A DNA stretch of 64,000 bases from Candidatus Woesearchaeota archaeon (GTDB lineage: Archaea; Nanobdellota; Nanobdellia; Woesearchaeales; GW2011-AR9). Numbering within the stretch: position 1 is the stretch's first letter; every line of letters begins with the position of its first letter. The translations under genes were made by a program, and so were the position numbers. The notes beneath the pieces were generated by a model, which saw only the letters and a list, made by a program, of their open reading frames with translations, had not been told where the DNA came from and did not search any database. Shown here piece after piece: positions 16,467 through 25,730 of the stretch. Where the stretch lies: NCBI GenBank assembly GCA_016188115.1, contig JACPIK010000002.1:1-64000 (forward strand), given 5' to 3'.

Positions 16467-17474
16467 TTATTGTACTGTTCTTTTTACCACACACGCTGGC
16501 AGACAGGTAAATTTCTGCTCATCCAAAATAAGCAATAATTCATGACGTTTCAAGACATTCTTCAAAATAGATCTAATCTCCATTAAAAATGCATTAAATT
16601 CAATAGTTGTTTTAACACGCACTTCTACCTGTACTTCCGCAAGACCACTCGTTTTGTAATAAAAAGTAACGTGGGGATGATTCCAAAGATAGGTGAAAAG
16701 CGTTTTTTCGAGCGCATGAGTCATCTTGCCTAATCGCAGTGCAACAAAGAACCAATTGTACCCTTGTTTTTGTGTGCCAGACCAGACTTCTGGACGGTAT
16801 TTTATAATTACTCCTTCTTGCTCAAGTCGCTTAACACGATAGGCAACCGTCTCACGTGCAACGCCAATCTGCTGGCTAATATCTATCATGGATACGCGGC
16901 AATTTTTTGCCATAATCTGCAGGATTGCGAGATCCTGTTGTGTAATAGAAGTCGTACGAGGCGCATGCGATTGCGGATAAACGCGAGGTGTAATTGTATC
17001 AAACAAAAATGACAACGGCACAGGCTGTTCTTCAACAATATACTCTGTCATGTATGTATCTACATATTCTTTGTATTCATCTTCAATATCACGCATGATC
17101 TCACTCATTTCCTCATGGTTGTGAACAAAGAATTTGATAATCACATCATAATTACCAATGCATTTCACCTGCCAAGCTATGTGAGGATGATCTTTAAGTT
17201 GTGTCAAAATTTCTTCTTCTTTACGAATATCAATCCGTTTGAAACGCATATATGCAAAAAATACTTTCCATCCCAATTTGCGAACATCAACAATGGTATT
17301 AAAACCAGTAAACAATCCTAACTCTAACATCCGTTTGACTCTATACGCAACTGCCTCTTTGCTTAATTTTACATTTTTCGCAATTTCGGAATATGGTTTA
17401 CGCGCATCATCATACAATTCGGCAATTATCTTTCGATCTTTTAGCGTGAGAGAAATGGGATCTTGTTCTTTCAT
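16467..17474 (-). CDS. Tandem Lrp/AsnC-family transcription regulator
   Basis: A 335-residue protein made of two Lrp-like units. Each has a helix-turn-helix (YSEIAKNVKLSKEAVAYRVK about 28-47; VSMIDISQQIGVARETVAYR about 195-214) followed by a ligand-binding RAM-like domain. A single polypeptide with two HTH units would bind one dyad like a covalent dimer. The frame is open 26 codons upstream, but the KMKEQD methionine at 17474 fits the domain start. It is divergent from the asparaginase gene across a 94-nt promoter region, so control by amino acid availability of that gene is a reasonable inference. Confidence 0.83.
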   Translation of the reverse strand: MKEQDPISLTLKDRKIIAELYDDARKPYSEIAKNVKLSKEAVAYRVKRMLELGLFTGFNTIVDVRKLGWKVFFAYMRFKRIDIRKEEEILTQLKDHPHIAWQVKCIGNYDVIIKFFVHNHEEMSEIMRDIEDEYKEYVDTYMTEYIVEEQPVPLSFLFDTITPRVYPQSHAPRTTSITQQDLAILQIMAKNCRVSMIDISQQIGVARETVAYRVKRLEQEGVIIKYRPEVWSGTQKQGYNWFFVALRLGKMTHALEKTLFTYLWNHPHVTFYYKTSGLAEVQVEVRVKTTIEFNAFLMEIRSILKNVLKRHELLLILDEQKFTCLPACVVKRTVQ

Positions 17475-17568
17475 TTTTTCGTTTTTGGCATAGTGGCTAT
17501 TTAAAAGTTTTGAATTGCAAAAATCAAGTGTAAAAACGTATAAGAAGTACATAACATCGTTTCAAAGC

Positions 17569-18612
17569 ATGACTAAAATTCTCATCATTGGTTTTGGTGG
17601 AACCATCTCCATGGTGGTAGACGAAGCCAGCAAATCTATTGTTCCAGCCAAGAATATCCAAGAACTTCTTGAAATGGTTCCTACGATTCGCGATCTCGCC
17701 ACCATCGAGTTTGTTGACTTAGAAAATTTGGATAGTACTAATGTCAACCCTTCTCATTGGACAAAGTTATCGTTCTACATCATTGAACATCATGACGAAT
17801 TTGATGTATTTATCGTGACACATGGAACAAACACCATGGCATACACTGCGTCAGCGCTTGCACTCTCATTAGGTCGAGGACTCAAAAAACCAGTAATTAT
17901 AACAGGTTCACAAATGCCTCTTATACTTTGCGGTACTGATGCGCGTTTTAATTTAGAGAACTCCGTTAAAGCCGCGGTCAAAGCAGTGCGAGATCGCATC
18001 GTTGAAGTTATGATTGTATTCTCCGATGTTATTCTGCGTGGGTCACGTTGCGTCAAAGTAAGTGAATCAGATTTTCGCGCATTTACCTCTCCTGCTCTTG
18101 AACCAATTGGAATCATCAAATCAACGGGCGTGTGGTTTCGTTCTAATGCCTTTTTGCGCGATGATACGCTGCCTTTTGATCCCTATCCTCATTTTGAAAC
18201 TGGTGTTCTTTCTGTTGATCTCACGCCTGGGCAGAGTCCTGATCTCATTCGTGAAATATTCAAGTCAGGTAAATGTAAAGGTATGATTCTCAAATCGCAT
18301 GGGGCAGGATCAGTGCCCTCAGAGGGGGAACATTCATTTCTTCCATTAATCAAAGCAGCAACCCAACTCTACAAAATCCCCATTCTGGTTTCTACCAAAT
18401 TTCTTGGCGGCAATGCCTACAAAGAAATCAACGATGCACCAGCTGTCGAAGCAATGGAAGCCGGTGCTATTCCTACGGGTGATTTGACTGATGTTATGGC
18501 AGAAGTTAAATTGATGTGGCTGCTTTCGCGTGGTTTTAAAACCCGTGATCAATTAATAGAAGAAATCAGCAAAGATTATGTGGGTGAAGTAACACCGTTT
18601 TGGAAAAAGTAA
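17569..18612 (+). CDS. L-asparaginase-family protein (type I-like)
   Basis: A 347-residue protein of the bacterial-type asparaginase family, which hydrolyses asparagine to aspartate and ammonia. GFGGTIS (8-14) holds the first catalytic threonine T12. The second motif reads THGTNTMAYT (84-93), where the usual Asp after the catalytic threonine is Asn. The later DARFNLENSVKAA supplies the conserved lysine. It lacks the N-terminal domain of GatD, so a role in the archaeal Glu-tRNA amidotransferase is unlikely. ATG 17569 was chosen since the fold starts at its first strand. It is divergent from a tandem Lrp regulator. Confidence 0.8.
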   Translation: MTKILIIGFGGTISMVVDEASKSIVPAKNIQELLEMVPTIRDLATIEFVDLENLDSTNVNPSHWTKLSFYIIEHHDEFDVFIVTHGTNTMAYTASALALSLGRGLKKPVIITGSQMPLILCGTDARFNLENSVKAAVKAVRDRIVEVMIVFSDVILRGSRCVKVSESDFRAFTSPALEPIGIIKSTGVWFRSNAFLRDDTLPFDPYPHFETGVLSVDLTPGQSPDLIREIFKSGKCKGMILKSHGAGSVPSEGEHSFLPLIKAATQLYKIPILVSTKFLGGNAYKEINDAPAVEAMEAGAIPTGDLTDVMAEVKLMWLLSRGFKTRDQLIEEISKDYVGEVTPFWKK

Positions 18613-18640
18613 TCGCTGGATTTATTGATTATCTCTGTGT

Positions 18641-19111
18641 TTATTCTAGTTTCCAATTCTGCCGCATAAATCCCATTGGAACTAAATTCACATCACGTTG
18701 CGTATAATATCTATTCATAGCAAAATCAACATAGAAAATTCCATTTTGTGTACGATTTACCACACAATCCAGAGTAGCTTCCCGATTAAAAAATGATCCA
18801 GGTACAGATAATTCAGCGACAAGGTTGCCTACATTATAAAATACTACTCTGCCATCCGATTCAGCATTTAATGTTACATTGTATCCTCTTTTTTGAGGAT
18901 CTGTGCTTTTTGGATCAAAGTCACGTCCCAATGAGTGGCTCAAATACGGCAACGCATCATTAATACTATTAGTTAAAGACGTAAGACGCATCCTATCTGT
19001 GCGAAAGAAGTCAAGTATATCTGCTGCAACACGGTAATGCGTTTCACCATATGGTGCAGTGCCAAGAGCCTGTTCAACTACTACTCTTTTTTCATTTGAA
19101 TTCAAATCCAT
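18641..19111 (-). CDS. Uncharacterised protein, paralogue of 15939-16418
   Basis: A 156-residue soluble protein sharing several blocks with the protein at 15939-16418 (PYGETHY, RVVFYNVGNLV, LDCVV and YVDFAMN). Identity outside these blocks is low, so the duplication is old. It is convergent with the asparaginase gene, with 28 nt between stops. No known domain is recognised. The arrangement of two copies around one regulator/enzyme pair suggests either a local duplication or a shared function. Confidence 0.6.
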   Translation of the reverse strand: MDLNSNEKRVVVEQALGTAPYGETHYRVAADILDFFRTDRMRLTSLTNSINDALPYLSHSLGRDFDPKSTDPQKRGYNVTLNAESDGRVVFYNVGNLVAELSVPGSFFNREATLDCVVNRTQNGIFYVDFAMNRYYTQRDVNLVPMGFMRQNWKLE

Positions 19112-19338
19112 AAATTTTTCGAACAGCTCTTGTTTTAAAAAGATTTAGATTTTAGAGTCAAATCATTCTTCTGATTTACTCTCTCCTCATTTTTTCCTCT
19201 CTCTCTCTTTTCTCTCCTCTCTTCTTTTCTTTCCTTTCTTCTTTTCTCTTATCATTTCTAGCCACAAAACGCATTTTTTTTAACACTATTTTTGACTCTA
19301 ACCAAATCTTTATATCTAACCTCACTCTTCAAAACACC

Positions 19339-21303
19339 ATGCAAAAAATGTGGTGGTCACTCTTCATAATGCTTGTAGTTTTACCTGTAACCCTTGCCAG
19401 TGACTTATACATGCATGAATCACTTGATATTTCTCTCCAAGTCTCCGGAAATTGGACTACCACTGCCGCAGATCAAACTAATTCCATCAATGCAGATCTT
19501 TTATTAGTCCCTCAATCTGATTTTCGCCAAGACCTTCTCTCTTGGAAAACAACGGGAGAAAAAACTGATCAAGGACTTCATTTTAGTTGGACTAAACCCC
19601 TTCCAGTCTCTGCCTCATTAGGATATACAACTCTTGTTCATACCAAAAACATTCATCAAGTTATTTCTCATCCTATTCCTTTCCCTTTAAGTTCCGTTCA
19701 ACTTATAGGAGTAGAAGAATATCTTCAGCCTACCGCTACAATCGATTCCCAAAACCCCATAATCATCAAAAAAGCAGCTGAGATTACTCAAAGTCAAACT
19801 GATTTATTTAAAGCAACATTTGTTATGGCAAGCTGGGTTGAACAAAATGTGAAATATAATATCAGTAACACACTTACCGCAACGGCATCGCAAAAAGCAT
19901 CATGGGTTTTAGAGAATAAAGAGGGTGTCTGTGACGAAATGACATCATTATTTATTGCCATGGCAAGATCACAAGGTGTTCCTGCCCGTTTTGTTTCCGG
20001 AATTTCATATACTACGGATCCTTCTGTTGTCGCTGCCGTCGGTTCAAATTGGGCACCCCATGGGTGGGCAGAAGTCTATTTTCCCACTATTGGGTGGGTT
20101 CCGTTCGATATTACTTTCGGAGAATATGGTTATATTGATGTAACTCACATTAAAATGCGTGAAAGCGCAGATCCTGCGACTCCTGCAACAACCTATCAAT
20201 GGTTTGGTAATAATGTTGAACTCATCACAACTCCATTATCATTCGACGTAACTGTTACTAAAGGGGGAAATCATGTCCAGGAACCTTTAGAATTAGAGTA
20301 TACGCTTCTTGACAATAAAATTGAATTTGGCAGTTATAACCTTATCAAAGCTATTGTTAAAAATACTGCTGATTCTTACACCGCGACAACTCTGCATCTT
20401 GCAGCTCCGACAGAGATATCTATCCTTGGTCGAAATCGCCGCACAGTGCTTTTGACTCCTAAGGAGGTACGTGAAACTTATTGGGTTGTGCGTGCTCCGC
20501 AAGATCTTGACACTTCATTTATCTACAATTTTCCTTTTCTAATATATACAGAAAAAAATCTCAGTATAGGTGGAACATTTACTTCAAAACCAGGTTCTCG
20601 ATATTATTCTCAACAAGACATTGCTGCATTAACCATACATGATGAAGAAAAAAGTTATTCTCGCGAACTTGATCTTTCCTGTGATGTTCCCTCTCAACTC
20701 TTCATAGGACAAATTGCCCAAGCTCATTGTACTCTTACCAATAGGGGCAATACTACCCTTAAAGCATTACAATTTTGTGTCGAAAAATCCTGTATTGCTC
20801 AAGATGTTAACCCATTAAAGACTATCTCTCAAGACGTTTCTTTGGCAACTTCACAAGCAGGGTTTACTCATATAATCTTATCTGCTGAAAACGAATTGGT
20901 TGAAAAACGAGTTCGCTTTCCGTATCTTGTGTCTGACAACCCTTCATTGAATGTTTCATTAATCGTTCCTTCTACTGCACAACTCAAACAACCTCTGCCT
21001 CTTACCGTGAAATTAACAAAAACATCATTTAGTGTGCCTCATAATGTACACATCTTATTGCAAGGGGCCGGTTTTGAACATACTTGGACTCTTGATGAAC
21101 TTGCCAGTCAAGAAGAATTGGTATTAGAACTTTCTAACCCTCCCATTTCATTTAACAACGAATACACTGTCCAAGTCACCTGGGAAAGTGAAAGTGGATC
21201 TTCATACTCTGTATCCTCTCAGGCTAGTCTCAAAGGTGAAGCAAAGTCTTGGAAAGATAAGGTTGTTTTCGCTTTCAATTCAATTTTAGGGATATTTTCA
21301 TAA
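19339..21303 (+). CDS. Secreted transglutaminase-fold protein
   Basis: A 654-residue exported protein. A signal peptide (about 1-20: MWWSLFIMLVVLPVTLA) is followed by a beta-rich region. The papain-like transglutaminase core has the triad in order: C198 in GVCDEMTSL, H240 in PHGWAEVYFP and D257 in WVPFDITF. From about 300 to 625 there are Ig-like beta domains. The last 20 residues are amphipathic (KVVFAFNSILGIFS) and could peripherally anchor it. Members of this fold outside the cell are proteases, peptidases or cross-linkers; which applies is open. A TTTATATC box lies about 22 nt before the ATG, after a pyrimidine-rich tract. Confidence 0.82.
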   Translation: MQKMWWSLFIMLVVLPVTLASDLYMHESLDISLQVSGNWTTTAADQTNSINADLLLVPQSDFRQDLLSWKTTGEKTDQGLHFSWTKPLPVSASLGYTTLVHTKNIHQVISHPIPFPLSSVQLIGVEEYLQPTATIDSQNPIIIKKAAEITQSQTDLFKATFVMASWVEQNVKYNISNTLTATASQKASWVLENKEGVCDEMTSLFIAMARSQGVPARFVSGISYTTDPSVVAAVGSNWAPHGWAEVYFPTIGWVPFDITFGEYGYIDVTHIKMRESADPATPATTYQWFGNNVELITTPLSFDVTVTKGGNHVQEPLELEYTLLDNKIEFGSYNLIKAIVKNTADSYTATTLHLAAPTEISILGRNRRTVLLTPKEVRETYWVVRAPQDLDTSFIYNFPFLIYTEKNLSIGGTFTSKPGSRYYSQQDIAALTIHDEEKSYSRELDLSCDVPSQLFIGQIAQAHCTLTNRGNTTLKALQFCVEKSCIAQDVNPLKTISQDVSLATSQAGFTHIILSAENELVEKRVRFPYLVSDNPSLNVSLIVPSTAQLKQPLPLTVKLTKTSFSVPHNVHILLQGAGFEHTWTLDELASQEELVLELSNPPISFNNEYTVQVTWESESGSSYSVSSQASLKGEAKSWKDKVVFAFNSILGIFS

Positions 21304-21430
21304 ATAAGCCCTAAAATTCAAGTTAAATTAAATCTAATAGCAATTTATATCTTGGCAAGATGAATGAACTCGGAATCATTTCTTTTCAAAACTCATAATC
21401 TTTAAAAAGAGAGACATCATCTACAAACCC

Positions 21431-22645
21431 ATGGTAAAAGAGGATGTTGAAAAAAAAGTAATTTATTCTGAGACGATTGACCTAGACACTACTGATGCGG
21501 AACTTAAACGAGTAAGTGCGTCACTTAAACGAATAGAAGATGAAAATCGCCTTCTTTCTCAAACTATTCGTCGCTTTGAAGAAGAAGGTGCAATGTTGCG
21601 TGAACTCTTCAACAAAGCAAATACTGAACTTACCAATCTTAAAAAACCAGCCTTACTTGTTGCTGACGTTGTGAGTGTGGAAGAAGACAAAGCTGTTATT
21701 CGCTTACCCAATGGAAACAAATTTTATTCCTATATCGCCAATGATGTGAAAGGATTGCTCAGTGGTGATGCCGTTCTTGTAGATCAAAAAGCTCTTAATG
21801 TTATTAAGAAAATTGATGTAAGTAATCACGCTGACGTAGAGAAATATGTTATTGTTGAGAAACCAAAAGAAAGTTGGAAAGAAATTGGTGGTCTTAAACG
21901 AGAAGTAGAAGAGGTCAAAGAAGTAATTGAACTGCCTCTCAAAAAGCCTGCTCTTTTCAAAAAAGTAGGGATTCAACCTCCAAAAGGAATTTTATTATAT
22001 GGTCCACCTGGAACCGGAAAGACTTTGCTTGCCAAAGCCGTTGCGCATAGCACTAACGCTACTTTTATCGAAGTTGTTGGTTCTGAACTTGTGCAAAAAT
22101 TTATTGGAGAAGGCGCAAAGCTTGTCAAAGATATTTTCACCATGGCACGCAAAAAAGCGCCAACCATCGTCTTTATCGATGAAATCGATGCTCTTGCTGC
22201 GACCCGTATGGATACTGGTACATCAGGTGAACGCGAAGTGAACCGCACATTTATGCAATTACTCGCTGAGATAGATGGATTTAAGCCACTTGACAATGTT
22301 AAAATCATTGGTGCAACCAACCGCTTGGACATTCTTGATCCTGCCATGATTCGACCAGGTCGTCTTGATCGTCTTATCGAGGTTGGCTTACCTGATGATG
22401 ACGGACGTCATGAAATTCTCAAAGTACATACTCAACGCATGAGTCTACAAAAAGTTGATCTCAAAAAAGTAAGTAAACTAATGATCAACTTTAGCGGTGC
22501 TGAAATTCGCGCAGCCTGCACTGAAGCAGGTTTCTTTGCCATTCGCGAAGATCGCAGTGCAGTAACTATGCTTGATTTCACCAAAGCTGTGGAGAAAGTT
22601 AAAGCAGCTGAGACACAAGAAGAAAAGAGCAGGTTGTTTGGGTAA
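21431..22645 (+). CDS. pan: Proteasome-activating nucleotidase (PAN), AAA ATPase
   Basis: A 404-residue AAA ATPase that unfolds proteins for the 20S proteasome. An N-terminal coiled coil (about 22-70), an OB domain (75-130) and the AAA module follow in order. Walker A is GPPGTGKT (191-198), Walker B IVFIDEID (246-253), and RPGRLDR carries the arginine finger region. The central pore loop reads KFIG (223-226) where Tyr is usual. The C-terminal tail ends in Leu-Phe-Gly where PAN normally has the HbYX motif (hydrophobic, Tyr, any). No proteasome subunit gene is in the window. Confidence 0.93.
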   Translation: MVKEDVEKKVIYSETIDLDTTDAELKRVSASLKRIEDENRLLSQTIRRFEEEGAMLRELFNKANTELTNLKKPALLVADVVSVEEDKAVIRLPNGNKFYSYIANDVKGLLSGDAVLVDQKALNVIKKIDVSNHADVEKYVIVEKPKESWKEIGGLKREVEEVKEVIELPLKKPALFKKVGIQPPKGILLYGPPGTGKTLLAKAVAHSTNATFIEVVGSELVQKFIGEGAKLVKDIFTMARKKAPTIVFIDEIDALAATRMDTGTSGEREVNRTFMQLLAEIDGFKPLDNVKIIGATNRLDILDPAMIRPGRLDRLIEVGLPDDDGRHEILKVHTQRMSLQKVDLKKVSKLMINFSGAEIRAACTEAGFFAIREDRSAVTMLDFTKAVEKVKAAETQEEKSRLFG

Positions 22646-22736
22646 GCAGACATTATTTCTTTTTTAATTTAACTTTTTTCCCAAATTTTAGTCTAACTCA
22701 TCTTAGCCTAACTCTATTGTTAAAGAGTCATTTACT

Positions 22737-23651
22737 ATGCTTCATATAAAAGGATACACATTTGCGCTTCTCGCAGCGATTCTGTTTGGTGTGAGCACCA
22801 CTCTTAACAAGCTTATTCTTGTGGATGTTCATCCTATCGTTGCAGCAGGGATCATGTATCTTAGTGCAGGTATTCTTCTGTTCTCATTACGCTTTTTAGT
22901 TCCCACTTATATTCTTAAAAAAATACAACTCATTCATTCCGAACAGAACATTAGTTTTCTAACTGGAAAAGACTGGCTCTACATCTTTATTATGGCTCTG
23001 ATGGGTGCAGTTGTGGGGATGTCACTATTTCTCAAAGGCATAGGACTCTCAACTGCAACAAACGCTTCATTATTACTTCATGCTGAAGTTATCTTTACCA
23101 TTTTCCTCGCAGTTTCTTTTCTACATGAAAAGGCGCAACGAAAAGAATATGTTGCAATGGGCGTACTACTCATTTGTATGATCGCAATTACTCTAAACTT
23201 CGCATTTGAAGGTGTAGCTCTTACCCATGGTCTTAAAGGGAATCTCTTTATTCTTGCAGCAACATTTTGTTGGGCAATTGATAACTCTGTAAGCAAACTT
23301 GTCAGTCTTAAAAATGATGTCCTAACGGTCGTATCTCTTAAATCTCTTATTGGCGGATCTATCTTATTGTTTCTTGCACTATTTCTTAAAATTCCATTTA
23401 CAATATCTCTTCCCATTCTTCCATTGATTTTGATCGTTGGTTTTTGCAGTATTGGTTTATCCATGGTATTTTTTCTCAGTGCAATGAAATCAATCGGTTC
23501 CATGAAAACCGTTGTTATTTTCTCTACTGCATCATTATTTGGTCTTATCACTGCAGCCATTCTACTCAACGAACATATTTCTATTCTTCAAATAATTGCG
23601 GGAATAGTTGCATTATCTGCCGTATACGTAATCGCAAAATCAGAAAAATAG
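22737..23651 (+). CDS. EamA/DMT-family transporter
   Basis: A 304-residue integral membrane protein with ten hydrophobic segments arranged as two EamA repeats (about 5-150 and 160-300). Each repeat ends in a glycine- and glutamate-containing signature such as LLHAEVIFTIFLAVSFLHEK and STASLFGLITAAILLNEHIS. DMT proteins export metabolites or import small solutes; the substrate cannot be read. It follows the PAN gene in the same direction by about 90 nt. Confidence 0.85.
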   Translation: MLHIKGYTFALLAAILFGVSTTLNKLILVDVHPIVAAGIMYLSAGILLFSLRFLVPTYILKKIQLIHSEQNISFLTGKDWLYIFIMALMGAVVGMSLFLKGIGLSTATNASLLLHAEVIFTIFLAVSFLHEKAQRKEYVAMGVLLICMIAITLNFAFEGVALTHGLKGNLFILAATFCWAIDNSVSKLVSLKNDVLTVVSLKSLIGGSILLFLALFLKIPFTISLPILPLILIVGFCSIGLSMVFFLSAMKSIGSMKTVVIFSTASLFGLITAAILLNEHISILQIIAGIVALSAVYVIAKSEK

Positions 23652-23715
23652 TTTTTTTAATGAAATAATCAACATCTAAAACATATCATTCTTACAATAT
23701 TAATTTTTACTAGAT

Positions 23716-24312
23716 TCACTTACATTCAAACTCTTGTGCTTCTCTTACTCGAGCCTCAATTCCATCATTAAATTCTTTCCAAAGATCGAGATATGCGTTG
23801 CTTGTAGCAAGACGTGGTAGCCTCCGTTGAATATTTCTATGTTTCTCTTGACTATGGGTTTTGTATGTTTCTAATGTCTTGCCATACTCACTCTTAGCAA
23901 CAACACAAATAGCCTGTCTATTCAAGTGTGCAGTTTCTGCGCTGTTTGGCAAAGATCGAGCACCGGATTCTTTTCCTTCTAACAAATCTGTCATTTTCTC
24001 ATTGAAAATATCGGCTTCACTTTCCTGTAATCCCCATTCTTGTGCTGCCGTGACATACGCTTGAGCAAGATACGTTGGAAAATCATATTTTGTATTAATA
24101 TCGTTAAGTCTGTTAAGAAGCAAATTCATGACACTACTCTCAATTGCTGTTTGACATGTAGTGGGAGCTTGGAGAAATAGTGTCGGATCAGATTCTGATG
24201 CACGATACAACCGTACGCATTCTTTCTCATCAAAAGCAGGGCGTATTTCTGGTTGTGGTTGTTGTCCTCCGCACGCCAACATTGTCAATCCTAACGCAAG
24301 AGCAGATCTCAT
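23716..24312 (-). CDS. Probable secreted lipoprotein of unknown function
   Basis: A 198-residue protein with a short lipoprotein signal: MRSALALGLTMLACGG, with the lipobox LAC and Cys at about residue 14. The mature part is hydrophilic and helical, with several cysteines that could form disulfides (around 33, 53, 137 and 197). No family is recognised. The first ATG in the frame is at 24312; codons upstream begin with TTG and lack a ribosome site. Archaeal surface lipoproteins of this type commonly bind substrates or structural partners, but nothing here decides that. Confidence 0.6.
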   Translation of the reverse strand: MRSALALGLTMLACGGQQPQPEIRPAFDEKECVRLYRASESDPTLFLQAPTTCQTAIESSVMNLLLNRLNDINTKYDFPTYLAQAYVTAAQEWGLQESEADIFNEKMTDLLEGKESGARSLPNSAETAHLNRQAICVVAKSEYGKTLETYKTHSQEKHRNIQRRLPRLATSNAYLDLWKEFNDGIEARVREAQEFECK

Positions 24313-24386
24313 AGTCTTAAAAATTGCCGCCAATTTAACTACTTTCACCAAAATTCTCTTTAATCAATGGAACAATACTAATCATG

Positions 24387-24800
24387 CTAAATTATTTTTT
24401 TCAAATCCTGATTAATCACAATCGGTTTCATCGACTCAATTTCAGAAGTGTATAAATCAATCTCTGGGACCGGATTATACAAAAAGATCTTCATTCCAAG
24501 TACATACGCAAAACCCATTTCTAAGAACGTATTGCCGCCAACATAATTTTTGATTCCTTTGCGATCAAGATTTAACACTAGCAACGCATCTGCTCCTTGC
24601 ATTAAATCCCAAAATTCTTGGAGGGTGTCGTAATCTTTTTTTTGTGTCAATTTAATGTGTTCTTTTTCGGCATCATTCTTACCAATAAATGCGGAGGCAA
24701 ATGATGTTACGCGTACTTCATGTCCGAGTGCTTGCAATAGTTTTTGCACTTCGAGCATTTTTTCAGTGAAGTGCATCGAACCACTAATACAAATGATCAT
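24387..24800 (-). CDS. Nucleoside 2-deoxyribosyltransferase-fold protein
   Basis: A 137-residue Rossmann-like protein. It opens with ICISGSM (strand 1 and phosphate loop), has DALLVLNLDRKG in the middle and GGNTFLEMGFAYVLGMKIFLYNP near residue 90-111, the pattern of the nucleoside 2-deoxyribosyltransferase superfamily, in which the Glu of the last motif is the nucleophile. The protein may act on nucleosides or nucleotides in salvage or housecleaning. It is adjacent to a divergent NUDIX gene, another nucleotide-cleaning family. Confidence 0.75.
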   Translation of the reverse strand: MIICISGSMHFTEKMLEVQKLLQALGHEVRVTSFASAFIGKNDAEKEHIKLTQKKDYDTLQEFWDLMQGADALLVLNLDRKGIKNYVGGNTFLEMGFAYVLGMKIFLYNPVPEIDLYTSEIESMKPIVINQDLKKII

Positions 24801-24896
24801 TCCATTCTTCTAAAATCTTGATATTATAAATTTTATCAACGAGGACACCATTAAGAGTACGAAATATTTTTAAACTCTAAACTCAAAATACTTCTT

Positions 24897-25469
24897 ATGT
24901 CCATAACCACTCCCCTTGAACAACCACGTGAAGTGTATCATGGTAAAATTCTTCGAGTTCTCCATCAAAAAATGCAGGAAAATCAACGCCAAATTGAATA
25001 CGAATGGGCGGAACGATCCCCTGGAACACGTTTAATCATTATCAAAGACAAAATGATCTTGCTTACGAAAGAATACCGCACCGAATTAAAAGACTTTGAT
25101 GTTCGCTTGCCGGGAGGAAAAGTCTTTGACACACTTGATGAATATGGTGTCGCACAAGAAAAAGGAAAGTTGTTCATCATTGAACACGCCCATACCGCTG
25201 CCAAAAAAGAAGCTCTTGAAGAAGCAGGCATTATCTCCCATAACATCTCTTTATTCCATCATTCCAAAAATGGAGCAACCGTGACATGGGATCTTTTTTA
25301 TTTCATCATTGATTCATTCTCAACAACCACGCAGAAATTAGAATCTGGCGAGCACATAGAACCAGTCTGGTTTACATTTGAAGAAGCCAAAAAACTTTGT
25401 CTTGAAGGCAAAATGAAAGAAGATCGCAGTGTAGGAGTTTTACTCCGTTTTCTTCTCCAACAAACATAA
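24897..25469 (+). CDS. NUDIX hydrolase, ADP-ribose pyrophosphatase-like
   Basis: A 190-residue NUDIX protein. The box is split: the LPGGKV opening (about 73-78) is separated from AAKKEALEEAGI (about 102-113) by a longer insertion than normal. The Glu-Glu metal ligands and final Gly-Ile of the box are kept; the Arg is Lys. ADP-ribose or a related nucleoside diphosphate is the most common substrate for this layout. A TTTTTAAACT box about 25 nt upstream points to a leaderless mRNA. Confidence 0.78.
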   Translation: MSITTPLEQPREVYHGKILRVLHQKMQENQRQIEYEWAERSPGTRLIIIKDKMILLTKEYRTELKDFDVRLPGGKVFDTLDEYGVAQEKGKLFIIEHAHTAAKKEALEEAGIISHNISLFHHSKNGATVTWDLFYFIIDSFSTTTQKLESGEHIEPVWFTFEEAKKLCLEGKMKEDRSVGVLLRFLLQQT

Positions 25470-25637
25470 AAAGTATTATGGGCGCTAAGAAGTTACTACC
25501 GTTCATCACCAAGCCTAGCTTTCAGTTGGTGTTCACTACTATCATCGCGCTTTCCACGATCGTAAAAAAGAACAATTTCTTTATAGATGTTTGCGTCTAA
25601 TCGCCTGATGCTCTGTTCATCAATTTCCCATCATAAC

Positions 25638-25730
25638 CTTTATAAAAAACATAGTCATTTTTCCCCTATTAGTCAAGTTGTTGGCTGATGACATCAGAAA
25701 GAGTACTTTCTGTATTGGAGGAAAAGTAAA
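25638..25730 (+). promoter_or_regulatory. Promoter and hairpin leader of the cold-shock gene
   Basis: CTTTATAAAAA at 25638-25648 is a TATA box, giving a leader of roughly 55-65 nt. In it, CTGATG-A-CATCAG (25685-25697) is a perfect palindrome, and CAGAAAG-AGTA-CTTTCTG (25695-25712) is a 7-bp hairpin. They share the bases CAG, so forming one would disturb the other. A strong GGAGG site (25717-25721) follows 9 nt before the ATG. Such a leader could sense temperature or be bound by the CspA-like product; that is inference. The 170 nt before the TATA box hold no recognised gene. Confidence 0.55.

Noticed and set aside
25490-25575. C/D box sRNA on the minus strand upstream of the cold-shock gene
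   Set aside because: A good C' box (GTGATGA) and D' box (CTGA) exist, but the C box and final D box each have mismatches, the guide spacings are long and the terminal stem is weak; not enough to call.
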